64,000 bases of DNA from Acinetobacter gerneri DSM 14967 = CIP 107464 = MTCC 9824. GTDB lineage: Bacteria > Pseudomonadota > Gammaproteobacteria > Pseudomonadales > Moraxellaceae. The position numbers were made by a program, and so were the translations under genes. Position 1 is the stretch's first letter, and every line of letters starts with the position of its first letter. The notes beneath the pieces are model-generated. The model saw nothing but the letters and a program-made list of their open reading frames with translations. It made no database searches and had not been told where the DNA came from. Below, one piece after another: positions 56,410 to 64,000 of the stretch. The stretch lies in contig NZ_KB849538.1 of assembly GCF_000368565.1 (NCBI RefSeq), forward strand, positions 120,001 through 184,000. Reading direction: 5' to 3'.

Positions 56410-56526
56410 TTAATCATCTACATCGGTCGCTTCTGGATGACGAATCAAATGTATAACCGACCACAATAATCCTCCCCACAATAAAACCATGGATAAAATC
56501 ATCATATATAATGCTGAATTATTCAT
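56410..56526 (-). CDS. metS: MetS-type small subunit of an NSS amino-acid transporter, 38 residues
   Basis: Too short for most gene finders but well supported. The product reads MNNSALYMMILSMVLLWGGL, then LWSVIHLIRHPEATDVDD: a single helix plus the RHPE tail typical of methionine/alanine importer small subunits. AGGAG lies eight bases before its ATG, and it starts 12 bases after the stop of the transporter gene, matching the metP-metS pairing known from Corynebacterium and seen in other bacteria. A terminator follows. It likely stabilises or activates the symporter. Confidence 0.85.
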   Translation of the reverse strand: MNNSALYMMILSMVLLWGGLLWSVIHLIRHPEATDVDD

Positions 56527-56538
56527 ATTGTTTTGCTC

Positions 56539-58017
56539 CTAGCGATCGTGAACTTTAGACATTAACAATGCACCTAGTGCACAGAAAATTACACTGCCCC
56601 AGCCAAACCAACCGAGCAATTGACCTGAATAGGTGTCATAACCATTTTGGATCAAGGCAAATAACGCAAGCAAAAGCGTAGAAAGCAATACCACAGGTGT
56701 CACGATAGTTAAGGTAAACTCCCAAGCGCGACCAAGTTTGATGGTAGAAATGTGATTAACATGCGCCTCAAGTTCACGCATCAAGCCACGTTTAAACCAT
56801 GACACCATGATGATTGAAACTAAAGCACCAGAAACAATACCCAAGTTATTGATAAAGTGATCAATAATATCAACAAGTTTAATCGCATTTGTACTCGAAA
56901 ATAAGAAGATCGAAACAACTGCACTACCACCACCGATGACGCTCACCGCTTTCTTACGGCTCCATTTCATCTTGTCTTGCATCGCTGCGATTGGTACTTC
57001 AAGGATACTCACCATTGAAGTAATCCCCGCAACAAAAAGCGAAGTGAAGAACAAAATACCGAATAACTCAGCACCCGCACCTAAGCTTGAAATGATTTTT
57101 GGGAAAGCAATAAAGGCTAAACCAATACCACCACTCACCACTTCTTGAACAGGTTTACCCGCACTAAAAGCCATAAAACCAAGCGCTGCAAATACACCAA
57201 TACCTGCAAGTAACTCAAATGAAGAGTTGGCAAAACCAACAATCAAACCAGATCCAGTCAAATCGGTTTTTGGTTTGAGATAAGATGAATACGTCACCAT
57301 GATCCCAAAACCAACAGATAATGAGAAGAAAATATGACCATAAGCTGCAAGCCATACTTTATAGTTCATCATTTTTGACCAATCAGGTGTAAAGAAAGCA
57401 TTTAAACCTTCAACCGCACCTGGTAAACGGACCGCTTGAATAACCAAAATGGTAAATAACACCATCAACAACGGTAAGAAAATTCGGTTAGATAACTCCA
57501 CACCTTTTTTAACACCGCCATATAAAATGACTAAAGTCAAAATCCAAATCGCAACAATCGGCCAGAACAAATGTCCAATGAAGCTAAAATCAAATCCTGC
57601 TGCACTCGATGTTTGTAAATACGTCTTAAAGAAGAAAGCTTCAGGATCAGCCCCCCAAGATTGACCTAGTGAGAAGAAAATATAACTTCCTGCCCATGTC
57701 AACACGCCCGCATAGTACAAACCGATGATGATACACACACAAACCTGCCACCAACCCAGAGTTTCAGCAGGTTTAAAAAGTTGCTTATAGGCTTTAGGAG
57801 GTGAACCGATACTGCGGTGACCTACCGCATAGTCTAAAAATAAAAGGGGTAAGCCGGCTGTTAAGAGAGCAATCAAATAAGGGACTAAGAATGCGCCCCC
57901 ACCATTTTCATAAGCGACATAAGGAAATCTCCAAATGTTTCCCAAGCCGACAGCTGAACCGACTGCTGCAATAATAAAACCAGATCTTGCAGACCAATTT
58001 TCTCGTTTTTCTGTCAT
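56539..58017 (-). CDS. metP: Sodium-dependent NSS-family amino-acid transporter (MetP-like)
   Basis: A 492-residue neurotransmitter:sodium symporter family protein with twelve helices. The start WSARSGFIIAAVGSAVGLGNIWRFPYVAYENGGGAFLVPYLIALL is the family signature, with unwound-helix residues for sodium and substrate. Later WLAAYGHIFFSLSVGFGIMVTYSSYL and FTSLFVAGITSMVSILEVPIAA match. The metS gene directly downstream suggests a methionine/alanine-type importer. Exact substrate not known from sequence. The 266 bases upstream (58018-58283) hold only AT-rich promoter sequence. Confidence 0.92.
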   Translation of the reverse strand: MTEKRENWSARSGFIIAAVGSAVGLGNIWRFPYVAYENGGGAFLVPYLIALLTAGLPLLFLDYAVGHRSIGSPPKAYKQLFKPAETLGWWQVCVCIIIGLYYAGVLTWAGSYIFFSLGQSWGADPEAFFFKTYLQTSSAAGFDFSFIGHLFWPIVAIWILTLVILYGGVKKGVELSNRIFLPLLMVLFTILVIQAVRLPGAVEGLNAFFTPDWSKMMNYKVWLAAYGHIFFSLSVGFGIMVTYSSYLKPKTDLTGSGLIVGFANSSFELLAGIGVFAALGFMAFSAGKPVQEVVSGGIGLAFIAFPKIISSLGAGAELFGILFFTSLFVAGITSMVSILEVPIAAMQDKMKWSRKKAVSVIGGGSAVVSIFLFSSTNAIKLVDIIDHFINNLGIVSGALVSIIMVSWFKRGLMRELEAHVNHISTIKLGRAWEFTLTIVTPVVLLSTLLLALFALIQNGYDTYSGQLLGWFGWGSVIFCALGALLMSKVHDR

Positions 58018-58283
58018 ATAACACCTAAAATCATAATGCCCTTTGATTACTTTTGCTTTTTTTTAAAATTCAAAGAAATACAAGAGCGATGTTCAATTTC
58101 CTTATTGTTTGAATAATAGATGATGTACTGTGACATCTTATACTGATTTCAAACAAGCAAAGCTCGTAACAATTCTGACGAGTTTGCTTTTATGACACCA
58201 CAATACCTGTTTTTTAAGATATTTTCCCCAATTAATCACGACTTTTAATATTCTTTTAAGTCATTTTTTTATAAAAATGAATT

Positions 58284-58865
58284 TTAATGCCATGAAGTAG
58301 GTAAACGATAATGTCCGATAATTTTATATTCATGCAAAATGTCATTTTCACGCGTTCCATAACCAATATTATGAATCACCAAAGGTCGATTTGAAAAAGT
58401 GGTTTTTTTATCTGAAATAATACCAATATGTACCAAGCCCTTACCCAAATCCCAAGTCACGATATCTCCAGCGAGGTATTGATCATCTTTAGTGCTAAAA
58501 CCTTGGCGTTGAAAATAAGTCATAATATTGGGCACACGTCTGTGATCAATATTTTTATCAGTTGACTTCAGTCCCCATTTTTGTGGATATTGTTTAAAAT
58601 TCTTTTGCATATCCTCATGAATACGCTGTTGTAAATCAATATGTTGCTTCCGTAATGCACGGATCACTACATCCGTACACACGCCTTTGATTATAGCGAC
58701 ATCTCCGTTCGGATAACTTAGTTTGGTATAGGCTGGATCATAAAGTAAGGTTTTGCCGATTTGAGAGCGGGCATCATTGACCAGCTGATTGGGTTGAAAA
58801 GCAAAACTTAAAATAGAAATACTGAGGCAAATCAAGCCAAGAAATAGTTTTTTTATCATCATCAT
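58284..58865 (-). CDS. DUF1287-family exported protein
   Basis: A 193-residue exported protein: short leader MMMIKKLFLGLICLSISILSFA, then YDPAYTKLSYPNGDVAIIKGVCTDVVIRALR, with a conserved Cys-Thr-Asp, HRRVPNIMTYFQRQG, LAGDIVTWDLGKGLVHIGIISDKK and VIHNIGYGTRENDIL. Family DUF1287 resembles NlpC/P60-type cysteine hydrolases (Cys near the start, His in HIGI), so a cell-wall role is possible but undemonstrated. Start chosen at the first ATG of a cluster (58865). Confidence 0.85.
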   Translation of the reverse strand: MMMIKKLFLGLICLSISILSFAFQPNQLVNDARSQIGKTLLYDPAYTKLSYPNGDVAIIKGVCTDVVIRALRKQHIDLQQRIHEDMQKNFKQYPQKWGLKSTDKNIDHRRVPNIMTYFQRQGFSTKDDQYLAGDIVTWDLGKGLVHIGIISDKKTTFSNRPLVIHNIGYGTRENDILHEYKIIGHYRLPTSWH

Positions 58866-59094
58866 GATCACTTTGTCGGATTATTTGGATGTCTATCTAT
58901 AAAATAAAAAATGAATAAATATCAGTATTGATTAAATTTAATACCAATGCAAATCACAGCATTATTTTAAAATATGCAGAACCATATTTTATTCAATAAA
59001 AACTCAGATCATTGATTTATTTAAAATAAATAACGCGACATAACAGCTTTAAATGTTAACCAGACCCAAGTTTCTATTGATCAAATCATCGTGT

Positions 59095-60540
59095 TTATTG
59101 TTTTATTGCCAATAAACGTTCTTCTTGCATATCCCGAATCGCAGAGTGAATCCCCTCGCGACCAATTCCCGAATCTTTAACGCCACCATAAGGCATATTG
59201 TCCACTCGGAATGTAGGAATATCATTGATAATGACACCACCGACTTGTAAATGATCCCATGCATACAGCATTTTATTGAGATTTTGCGTATAAATACCTG
59301 CTTGAAGCCCATAACGACTATCATTGATACGAGCGATGCCCTGCTCAAAATCTTTATACTTTTCAATCATTGCCACTGGACCAAAAGCTTCATTTTGATA
59401 AATTTCCAATTTATCATCGACATTTTCCAGTAAAGTCGGCTCAAACATTACACCATTTAATGCACCACCCACTAAAATTTTTGCACCCTTTTTCTCTGCT
59501 TTATCTAGCCATTTTTTTAAACGAATTGCTTCTGCTTCCTTGATCATCGGACCCACCAAGGTCGTATCTAAACTTGGATCATCTGCTTTGATTTTTTTAA
59601 GTTTTGCCAATAGTTTTTTCTTAAATTCACTATAAATATCAGCATGGATTAACATTCGTTGGATACTAATACACACCTGACCTGCCTGATTGTATGCACC
59701 CGAGATGATACGATCGAAAAATGCATCCGAAAGTTCCGTATCAGGTTCAATCAATACAGCCGCATTTCCACCCAACTCCAAAGTCACTTTTTTCTTGCCT
59801 GCACGATTTTTCATGTCCCAACCCACTTGATCAGAACCGGTAAAACTCAGTAATTTAAACCGTTCATCTGTAACCAAAATATCAGCATGCTCTCGCTGAC
59901 AAGGCAATACAGAAAATGCTCCTTTAGGTAAATCCGTTTCTGCTAAAACCTCAGCAATTTTCAAAGCTGAAATTGGCGTTAAACTCGCTGGCTTCAAAAC
60001 AAAAGGACAACCTGCTGCAATCGCAGGTGCAATTTTATGCGCAGTTAAATTAAGAGGAAAATTAAATGGGCTAATTAAAGACACTGCCCCAATCGGAACA
60101 TGTTGCACCATGCCACGGAATGCTCCCGCTGCAGGCGTGATCGCAAGTGGGATCAGTCGACCATTTTCAATCTGGGTCACTGCATCAGCTGCTGTTTGAA
60201 AAGTGTTAATCAAACGCTCAACTTCAGCTGTAGCAGCAGCTTTGGGCTTACCCCCTTCAATGATCAACAATTCAACTAATTCTTCACGTAATTCATTAAA
60301 TCGTCGTACGCAGTGCAACAGTATTTTTTGCTTTTGAAATGGTTTAAGTGCTGCCATTTCTTTTTCTGCTTTGACTGCCGAACTAATGGCTTTTTCCAGT
60401 GTTTTCGCATCTGCTAAAGCCACTTTTGCATATAATTTCCCAGTATATTTATGAAATACTTCAAGCCATTGACCAGTTTTGGCCGTTTTATTGGCAACAT
60501 AAAGAGGGAATTCGATCACTGTATCTACTTGTTTATTCAT
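59095..60540 (-). CDS. NAD(P)-dependent aldehyde dehydrogenase
   Basis: A 481-residue aldehyde dehydrogenase superfamily member. It carries SPFNFPLNLTAHKIAPAIAAGCPFVLKPASLTPISAL (cofactor loop and Lys), LLSFTGSDQVGWDM, the glutamate in VTLELGGNAAVLIEPD, the catalytic cysteine in AYNQAGQVCISIQRMLI, and NEAFGPVAMIEKYKD. The relatives I recognise include broad-range and glyceraldehyde-3-phosphate-type enzymes; the substrate is not determined. It stands alone, without a pathway neighbour. Confidence 0.9.
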   Translation of the reverse strand: MNKQVDTVIEFPLYVANKTAKTGQWLEVFHKYTGKLYAKVALADAKTLEKAISSAVKAEKEMAALKPFQKQKILLHCVRRFNELREELVELLIIEGGKPKAAATAEVERLINTFQTAADAVTQIENGRLIPLAITPAAGAFRGMVQHVPIGAVSLISPFNFPLNLTAHKIAPAIAAGCPFVLKPASLTPISALKIAEVLAETDLPKGAFSVLPCQREHADILVTDERFKLLSFTGSDQVGWDMKNRAGKKKVTLELGGNAAVLIEPDTELSDAFFDRIISGAYNQAGQVCISIQRMLIHADIYSEFKKKLLAKLKKIKADDPSLDTTLVGPMIKEAEAIRLKKWLDKAEKKGAKILVGGALNGVMFEPTLLENVDDKLEIYQNEAFGPVAMIEKYKDFEQGIARINDSRYGLQAGIYTQNLNKMLYAWDHLQVGGVIINDIPTFRVDNMPYGGVKDSGIGREGIHSAIRDMQEERLLAIKQ

Positions 60541-60670
60541 TTTGTCCTCAAATTTTCAATTTTAATAATGCAAAATCAAATCAACCTCTATATCATGCGC
60601 TCAAATGTTCACCAATTAAATATTTTTAAGTAACAAGACCATGCCTTAGTGGATTGGGTTAGAGGGAATG

Positions 60671-61420
60671 ATGAAAATTTCAAAATGTACATTACTTACG
60701 ACAACTTTTTTGTTGAGTTGCTTTACTCATGCAGACTTTATAGGCTTAAAAGGCGATGTAAATTATTGGTATTTTAATGGTTCTATTGATAACAAAAATA
60801 ATTCTAGCCTGTCCAACTCTACGGGAAACGATAATTTATTGCTCGATCCCTATGCAGGACTATCAAATAAAAATGACATAAAACATGATGGTGCAATACA
60901 AGCCTCTATCGCATTTGAACATCCAATTCCGCTCTTGCCCAATATAAAAATCAAATATACCGATCTAAATACAAGCACTAACAATGGTCAATATGCCTCA
61001 AATAAAGTTGATCTAACCAATACCGACTATATTTTATATTATGAAATACTCGACAATATTGTTAGTGCTGATATTGGTTTAGGTATGGCAAATATTGATG
61101 GAAAAATCAAACAATATAATGCCCTACAATCATTCAATTCATCACTTTCTGACAATGCACCTATTGCATATGCATCTGTAGGAGCTAAATTACCATTTAC
61201 AGGTTTAAGTGCCAAAGGTGAAGTGGTTGTTGGAGCAAATAGTGATGTGACATTAACTGATGTCCAAGCTGAGCTACAATACGATTTTGTTCAAAGTATG
61301 CTGTTGGATGTTGGAGCAAAAGTCGGCTATCGCTACATGTATATTGATGTTGATGAAAATAAAACCAAATATAAGCTGGACTTTAATGGGCCTTATATCG
61401 GTTTAAATGCGCATTTTTAA
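60671..61420 (+). CDS. Outer-membrane beta-barrel protein (TIGR04219-type)
   Basis: A 249-residue protein with a signal peptide (KISKCTLLTTTFLLSCFTHA) and alternating beta-strand sequence to the end: FIGLKGDVNYWYFNGSI, PILPNIKIKYTDL-like strands, DNIVSADIGLGMANIDGKIKQY, and a terminal DFNGPYIGLNAHF ending in phenylalanine, the usual signal for barrel insertion. It fits the TIGR04219 outer-membrane family. GAGGGA precedes two adjacent ATGs (60668, 60671); the second has better spacing. Function unknown; the next element downstream is the candidate Rsm-type RNA. Confidence 0.8.
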   Translation: MKISKCTLLTTTFLLSCFTHADFIGLKGDVNYWYFNGSIDNKNNSSLSNSTGNDNLLLDPYAGLSNKNDIKHDGAIQASIAFEHPIPLLPNIKIKYTDLNTSTNNGQYASNKVDLTNTDYILYYEILDNIVSADIGLGMANIDGKIKQYNALQSFNSSLSDNAPIAYASVGAKLPFTGLSAKGEVVVGANSDVTLTDVQAELQYDFVQSMLLDVGAKVGYRYMYIDVDENKTKYKLDFNGPYIGLNAHF

Positions 61421-61459
61421 TGATATACAGCATTCAATATGATGCAAATTTTGTGATGA

Positions 61460-61477
61460 TGTAAGCAATTTCTTACA
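61460..61477 (+). promoter_or_regulatory. GacA-type upstream activating sequence
   Basis: TGTAAGCAATTTCTTACA matches the published GacA/UvrY box consensus TGTAAG-N6-CTTACA exactly. Its centre lies about 65 bases before the estimated RNA start near 61534, the same offset as before rsmX/Y/Z in Pseudomonas. A -10-like TATTAT is at 61522-61527. Confidence 0.85.
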
Positions 61478-61533
61478 AGTTATGCCGAATTTTGCGTATA
61501 GTCAGAATAGCTCGATTTTTATATTATGAACTC

Positions 61534-61662
61534 ATCAGGGAACAGGAAGTTTCCAGTAAAAATAAGAATAAATATGACAATAACGCAGGATGCGAAAGGT
61601 AGGACAGGAGTTATACCTTATAACCAATACGAAAACCCCTCGACAGGATGTCGGGGGTTTTT
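61534..61662 (+). ncRNA. Candidate Rsm/CsrB-class small RNA (CsrA-sequestering), about 130 nt
   Basis: No protein-coding role fits this gap. The expected RNA has six GGA triplets, all in or beside hairpin loops. Hairpin 1 (61538-61554): GGGAA/TTTCC around CAGGAAG. Hairpin 2 (61584-61594): CGCA-GGA-TGCG. Hairpin 3 (61596-61619): AAGGTA/TACCTT around a loop with two GGA. Hairpin 4 (61632-61661): terminator stem whose loop displays ACAGGATGT, close to the CsrA SELEX site. The GacA box lies upstream. Size and design equal RsmY/Z. The 5' end is estimated; not confirmed by homology search. Confidence 0.85.
61632..61662 (+). terminator. Terminator of the candidate Rsm-class RNA
   Basis: AAAACCCC(T)CGACA-gga-TGTCGGGGGTTTTT, a 13-base stem with one bulged T, ending in T5. 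Its loop is a CsrA-type GGA site. Confidence 0.93.
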
Positions 61663-61794
61663 CATTTATATGCTTCAATTTATTTGAACATCTATATTTT
61701 TATAAAATTCACTCTCTAAAATGAATAGAGTCTATTGGCATATCACAACTGAATTGCATTAATAAAAGCTACTTTATTTGCAAATTTACAGCTT

Positions 61795-63390
61795 TCATTC
61801 TGTTTTAATTTGATACTTTTCACTTAATACTTTTGCTAAACGCTGACTATGTTCAATTAAACGATCTAACCATCTCTGAGCAGCAAACAACTCCAAGCTA
61901 TAAGCTGCATTTAACTGATGCTTTTGTGAATAATGAACAATATCATTCCTAATTTCAGATCTATGAGCTTCATTCCATTGTTTTAAGTTATTTAAATCAA
62001 AGTCTAAATCTTGCATGTTTTTTGCAGATATAAGATCTTGTGCTTCTTTTAAATGATTATCCAAAATTTGTACATAATCCAACGCTAAATGATAAAGCGA
62101 AGGTTCTGTACTCATTTCTGCATAACTTGTCATCGAGCCTAAATCACTTCTTAGCACACGCAAATAGACCATAATCCGAAGCAGATATATTAGATTCTTC
62201 TGCTCTTTTTCATTTTCTAAAATCGGGATTTCACTCAAATAAAACTGTAATGCCAAAATATATTCATCAATTTTAGCGAGCTGATCGTTTGAAGGCCGAA
62301 TACTTTCTTGGATCATTTTTTTGATCATGGAAAGTACGTCAAAAATACAGTAATTCATCACTTTAGAAGCTGCATTTATTGCTAAAGCAGGAACAGACAA
62401 ACTGGATCGATCCAACATTTGCAGCACTGATGGGGAATGGTCTGGAATCAATCGTGTAATCAAACTTTCAATTTGCTTTAAAAATGGAATAAAAATAAAG
62501 ATTCCCATCAAGCTAAAACAAGTATGAAAGGCAGCAACCAAAATAATATTATCCCAATTCGATACATAAGCATTATTTTTATAAAGCCATAAAAATGCAG
62601 GCATCAATATAAATACGGCAAATACTGCAGAAATTATTTTAAATATCACATGAACTGCTGCTGTTCTTTTGGCATCAACAGTTGCACTTAGTGCAGCTAA
62701 AACTGATGTAAAAACTGTTCCTATATTTAGCCCAATGACTAGACAAAAAGCCTGCTGTAAATCGATCGCATTACTTGCCAAAGCAGCAATTGTTGCCGTT
62801 ACGGCTGCACTTGAAGATTGCATCAATATTGTCATCACAATACCAATCACAATAATCAGACATTGACTGAGCAAAGTATCACTAGGATATTGAGCAAGAT
62901 TTACTTTTGAAGCAAAGTCAGACATCGCTATTTGCAAAATATCGATACCAAAAAAGATCAGCCCAAATCCAGCAATCGTCAATCCCAACAAAGCCAAACG
63001 GCCTTTGGCAAATAACTTTAAAATCGCTCCGATTGCAATTAAAGGTAAAGCAATCTGAGCAATAGAAAACTTAACCCCAAGAAATGCCACCATCCAGCCT
63101 GTGCTGGTGCTTCCTAAACTTGCCCCAATCACAACACCTATGGCATGTACAAAACTTAAAACACCGGCACTAACAAACCCAATCGTTGCCAAAGTCGTCG
63201 CTGTCGATGATTGAACAATGAGTGTAAGTACTGCACCAGTCAAGATTGCCTTAAAAGTTGAACCTGTAAATTTTGAAAGCCAAACACGAATAGTTTCCCC
63301 TGCCATTTCTTTGAGACTATCGGTCATCAAAGTCATGCCTAGTAGAAACAGCCCTATGCCTCCGCATAACTGAGTTATTGTTATAAACAT
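61795..63390 (-). CDS. Na/Pi-cotransporter family protein with PhoU-like C-terminal domain
   Basis: A 531-residue membrane protein. The N-terminal 310 residues hold two inverted repeats of the Na_Pi_cotrans domain (LTLIVQSSTATTLATIGFVSAG, and later TILMQSSSAAVTATIAALAS; the QSSS motifs form the substrate site) and about nine helices. The C-terminal 200 residues are helical and PhoU-like (YCIFDVLSMIKKMIQESI, YLLRIMVYLRVLRSDLGSM). It probably moves phosphate or an anion with sodium. GGGGA six bases upstream supports the ATG at 63390. Confidence 0.9.
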   Translation of the reverse strand: MFITITQLCGGIGLFLLGMTLMTDSLKEMAGETIRVWLSKFTGSTFKAILTGAVLTLIVQSSTATTLATIGFVSAGVLSFVHAIGVVIGASLGSTSTGWMVAFLGVKFSIAQIALPLIAIGAILKLFAKGRLALLGLTIAGFGLIFFGIDILQIAMSDFASKVNLAQYPSDTLLSQCLIIVIGIVMTILMQSSSAAVTATIAALASNAIDLQQAFCLVIGLNIGTVFTSVLAALSATVDAKRTAAVHVIFKIISAVFAVFILMPAFLWLYKNNAYVSNWDNIILVAAFHTCFSLMGIFIFIPFLKQIESLITRLIPDHSPSVLQMLDRSSLSVPALAINAASKVMNYCIFDVLSMIKKMIQESIRPSNDQLAKIDEYILALQFYLSEIPILENEKEQKNLIYLLRIMVYLRVLRSDLGSMTSYAEMSTEPSLYHLALDYVQILDNHLKEAQDLISAKNMQDLDFDLNNLKQWNEAHRSEIRNDIVHYSQKHQLNAAYSLELFAAQRWLDRLIEHSQRLAKVLSEKYQIKTE

Positions 63391-63542
63391 CACATCCCCG
63401 TAAAAGTTTTTATTTTAGTTATAACAATATATAAATCATGAAAATAATCTAGTTTAGAAAATGCACAACACAACCATGTTTTAAAAATAAAGATAATATG
63501 AATCACATTATTTACAAAAAAATATAATCGTTATTTTCAGGC

Positions 63543-63580
63543 AAAAAAAATCCCCCAACCATAAGATTGAGGGATTTTAG
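63543..63580 (-). terminator. Terminator of the rRNA operon
   Basis: On the minus strand, AAAATCCCTCAA...TTGGGGGATTTTTTTT, just after the 5S gene. Confidence 0.9.
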
Positions 63581-63587
63581 AATAATG

Positions 63588-63702
63588 AGCTGGCGATGAC
63601 TTACTCTCACATGGGTAACCCCACACTACCATCAGCGCGAAGAGGTTTCACTTCTGAGTTCGGGAAGGGATCAGGTGGTTCACTCTTGCTATTGTCGCCA
63701 GC
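63588..63702 (-). rRNA. rrf: 5S ribosomal RNA
   Basis: A 115-nt minus-strand sequence beginning GCTGGCGACAATAGCAAGAG and ending CGCCAGCT, whose ends pair to form helix I. It contains the invariant CCCGAACTCAGAAGTGAAAC and the GCGCTGATGGTAGTGTGGGG segments, and is very like Acinetobacter 5S RNA. It follows the 23S gene after a spacer of about 170 bases, in the standard operon order. Confidence 0.97.
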
Positions 63703-63872
63703 ACAACTGTTATGGTGATTTCGGGTTTTACGTAGTCTTGCTACTTCCTTACTCTCTATCCAAATGAGTTATTAACAGAAGGCTGTTTAAGTCTGAATTT
63801 TAAGTTTTAGCATTAACTAAATCAAGCATTTTGCATTGAATTTATTGAAACATACAACTGTTTGGGTGTTGT

Positions 63873-64000
63873 ATAGTCAAGCCTCACGATCAATTAGTAT
63901 TGGTCAGCTTCACACGTCACCGTGCTTCCACATCCAACCTATCAACGTCCTAGTCTCGAACGGATCTTTAGAGGACATAAAGTCCTAGGGAAATCTTATC
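63873..64000 (-). rRNA. rrl: 23S ribosomal RNA, 3' end (continues beyond the window)
   Basis: Minus-strand sequence ending ...CTAATTGATCGTGAGGCTTGAC, matching the 3' terminal region of gammaproteobacterial 23S RNA. The last 128 bases are inside the window; the rest lies to the right. The exact 3' end was estimated from the conserved GTGAGGCTT and could be off by a few bases. Confidence 0.95.

Noticed and set aside
61572..61684. A 37-residue frame inside the candidate RNA, starting ATGACAATAACG
   Set aside because: It has no ribosome-binding site, runs through the terminator, and the GGA hairpins explain the sequence better.
1..64000. CRISPR arrays, prophage genes, tRNA genes
   Set aside because: I saw no spaced direct repeats, phage structural or integrase genes, or cloverleaf sequences; the only mobile element is the IS at 8322-9178.

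Overview
The window is a chromosomal piece of a low-GC gammaproteobacterium, almost certainly Acinetobacter. The evidence is the capsule (K) locus layout with wza-wzb-wzc beside FKBP isomerases and murJ at one end and itrA-galU-ugd at the other, the ubiG-mupP-yciK cluster, the 5S/23S rRNA sequence and overall codon use. The species cannot be fixed from the sequence alone.

Region 1 (1-21194) is most of a Wzx/Wzy-type capsule locus. Leftward genes run from gna (17199) through rmlBDAC, the flippase wzx, glycosyltransferases, an acetyltransferase gene split by an insertion sequence, manC, the polymerase wzy, three more glycosyltransferases, the initiating transferase itrA, galU and a truncated ugd. 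The export module wza-wzb-wzc runs rightward from a shared intergenic region. The inner part (about 2.5-12.4 kb) is much more AT-rich than the flanks, as expected of an exchangeable K-locus core. The IS5-type element at 8322-9178 carries a TA target duplication, and removing it restores one uninterrupted 321-residue acyltransferase frame.

Region 2 (21.3-43.1 kb) is mostly conserved chromosome: three tandem FKBP isomerases, murJ, ampD, nadC, an LTA-synthase-like sulfatase-fold protein, a Tat-exported phospholipase C with a small lipoprotein, rph, a FabR-like regulator, a TetR-MFS pair sharing a palindromic operator, dsbA, ubiG-mupP-yciK, a row of five small exported proteins (four with an RcnB-like C-terminus), and argA. 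murJ, ampD and mupP all belong to peptidoglycan synthesis or recycling.

Region 3 (43.4-58.9 kb) holds an alkanesulfonate cluster (two SsuA-like proteins, ssuD, ssuC, ssuB, then a TetR regulator), an MTA/SAH nucleosidase-like gene, a TDT/SLAC1-type transporter, ribF, the overlapping ileS-lspA-fkpB operon, and a metP-metS sodium symporter pair whose small subunit has only 38 residues.

Region 4 (59-64 kb) has an aldehyde dehydrogenase, a beta-barrel outer-membrane protein, a Na/Pi cotransporter-like protein and the 3' end of an rRNA operon (23S then 5S, minus strand). The most striking signal is in the 374-base gap at 61421-61794. A perfect GacA-type upstream activating sequence (TGTAAG-N6-CTTACA) lies about 65 bases before an RNA of about 130 nt. 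That RNA folds into four hairpins, each with GGA in its loop, and ends in a strong terminator. This is the architecture of an Rsm/CsrB-class RNA that sequesters CsrA, here proposed from the sequence alone.
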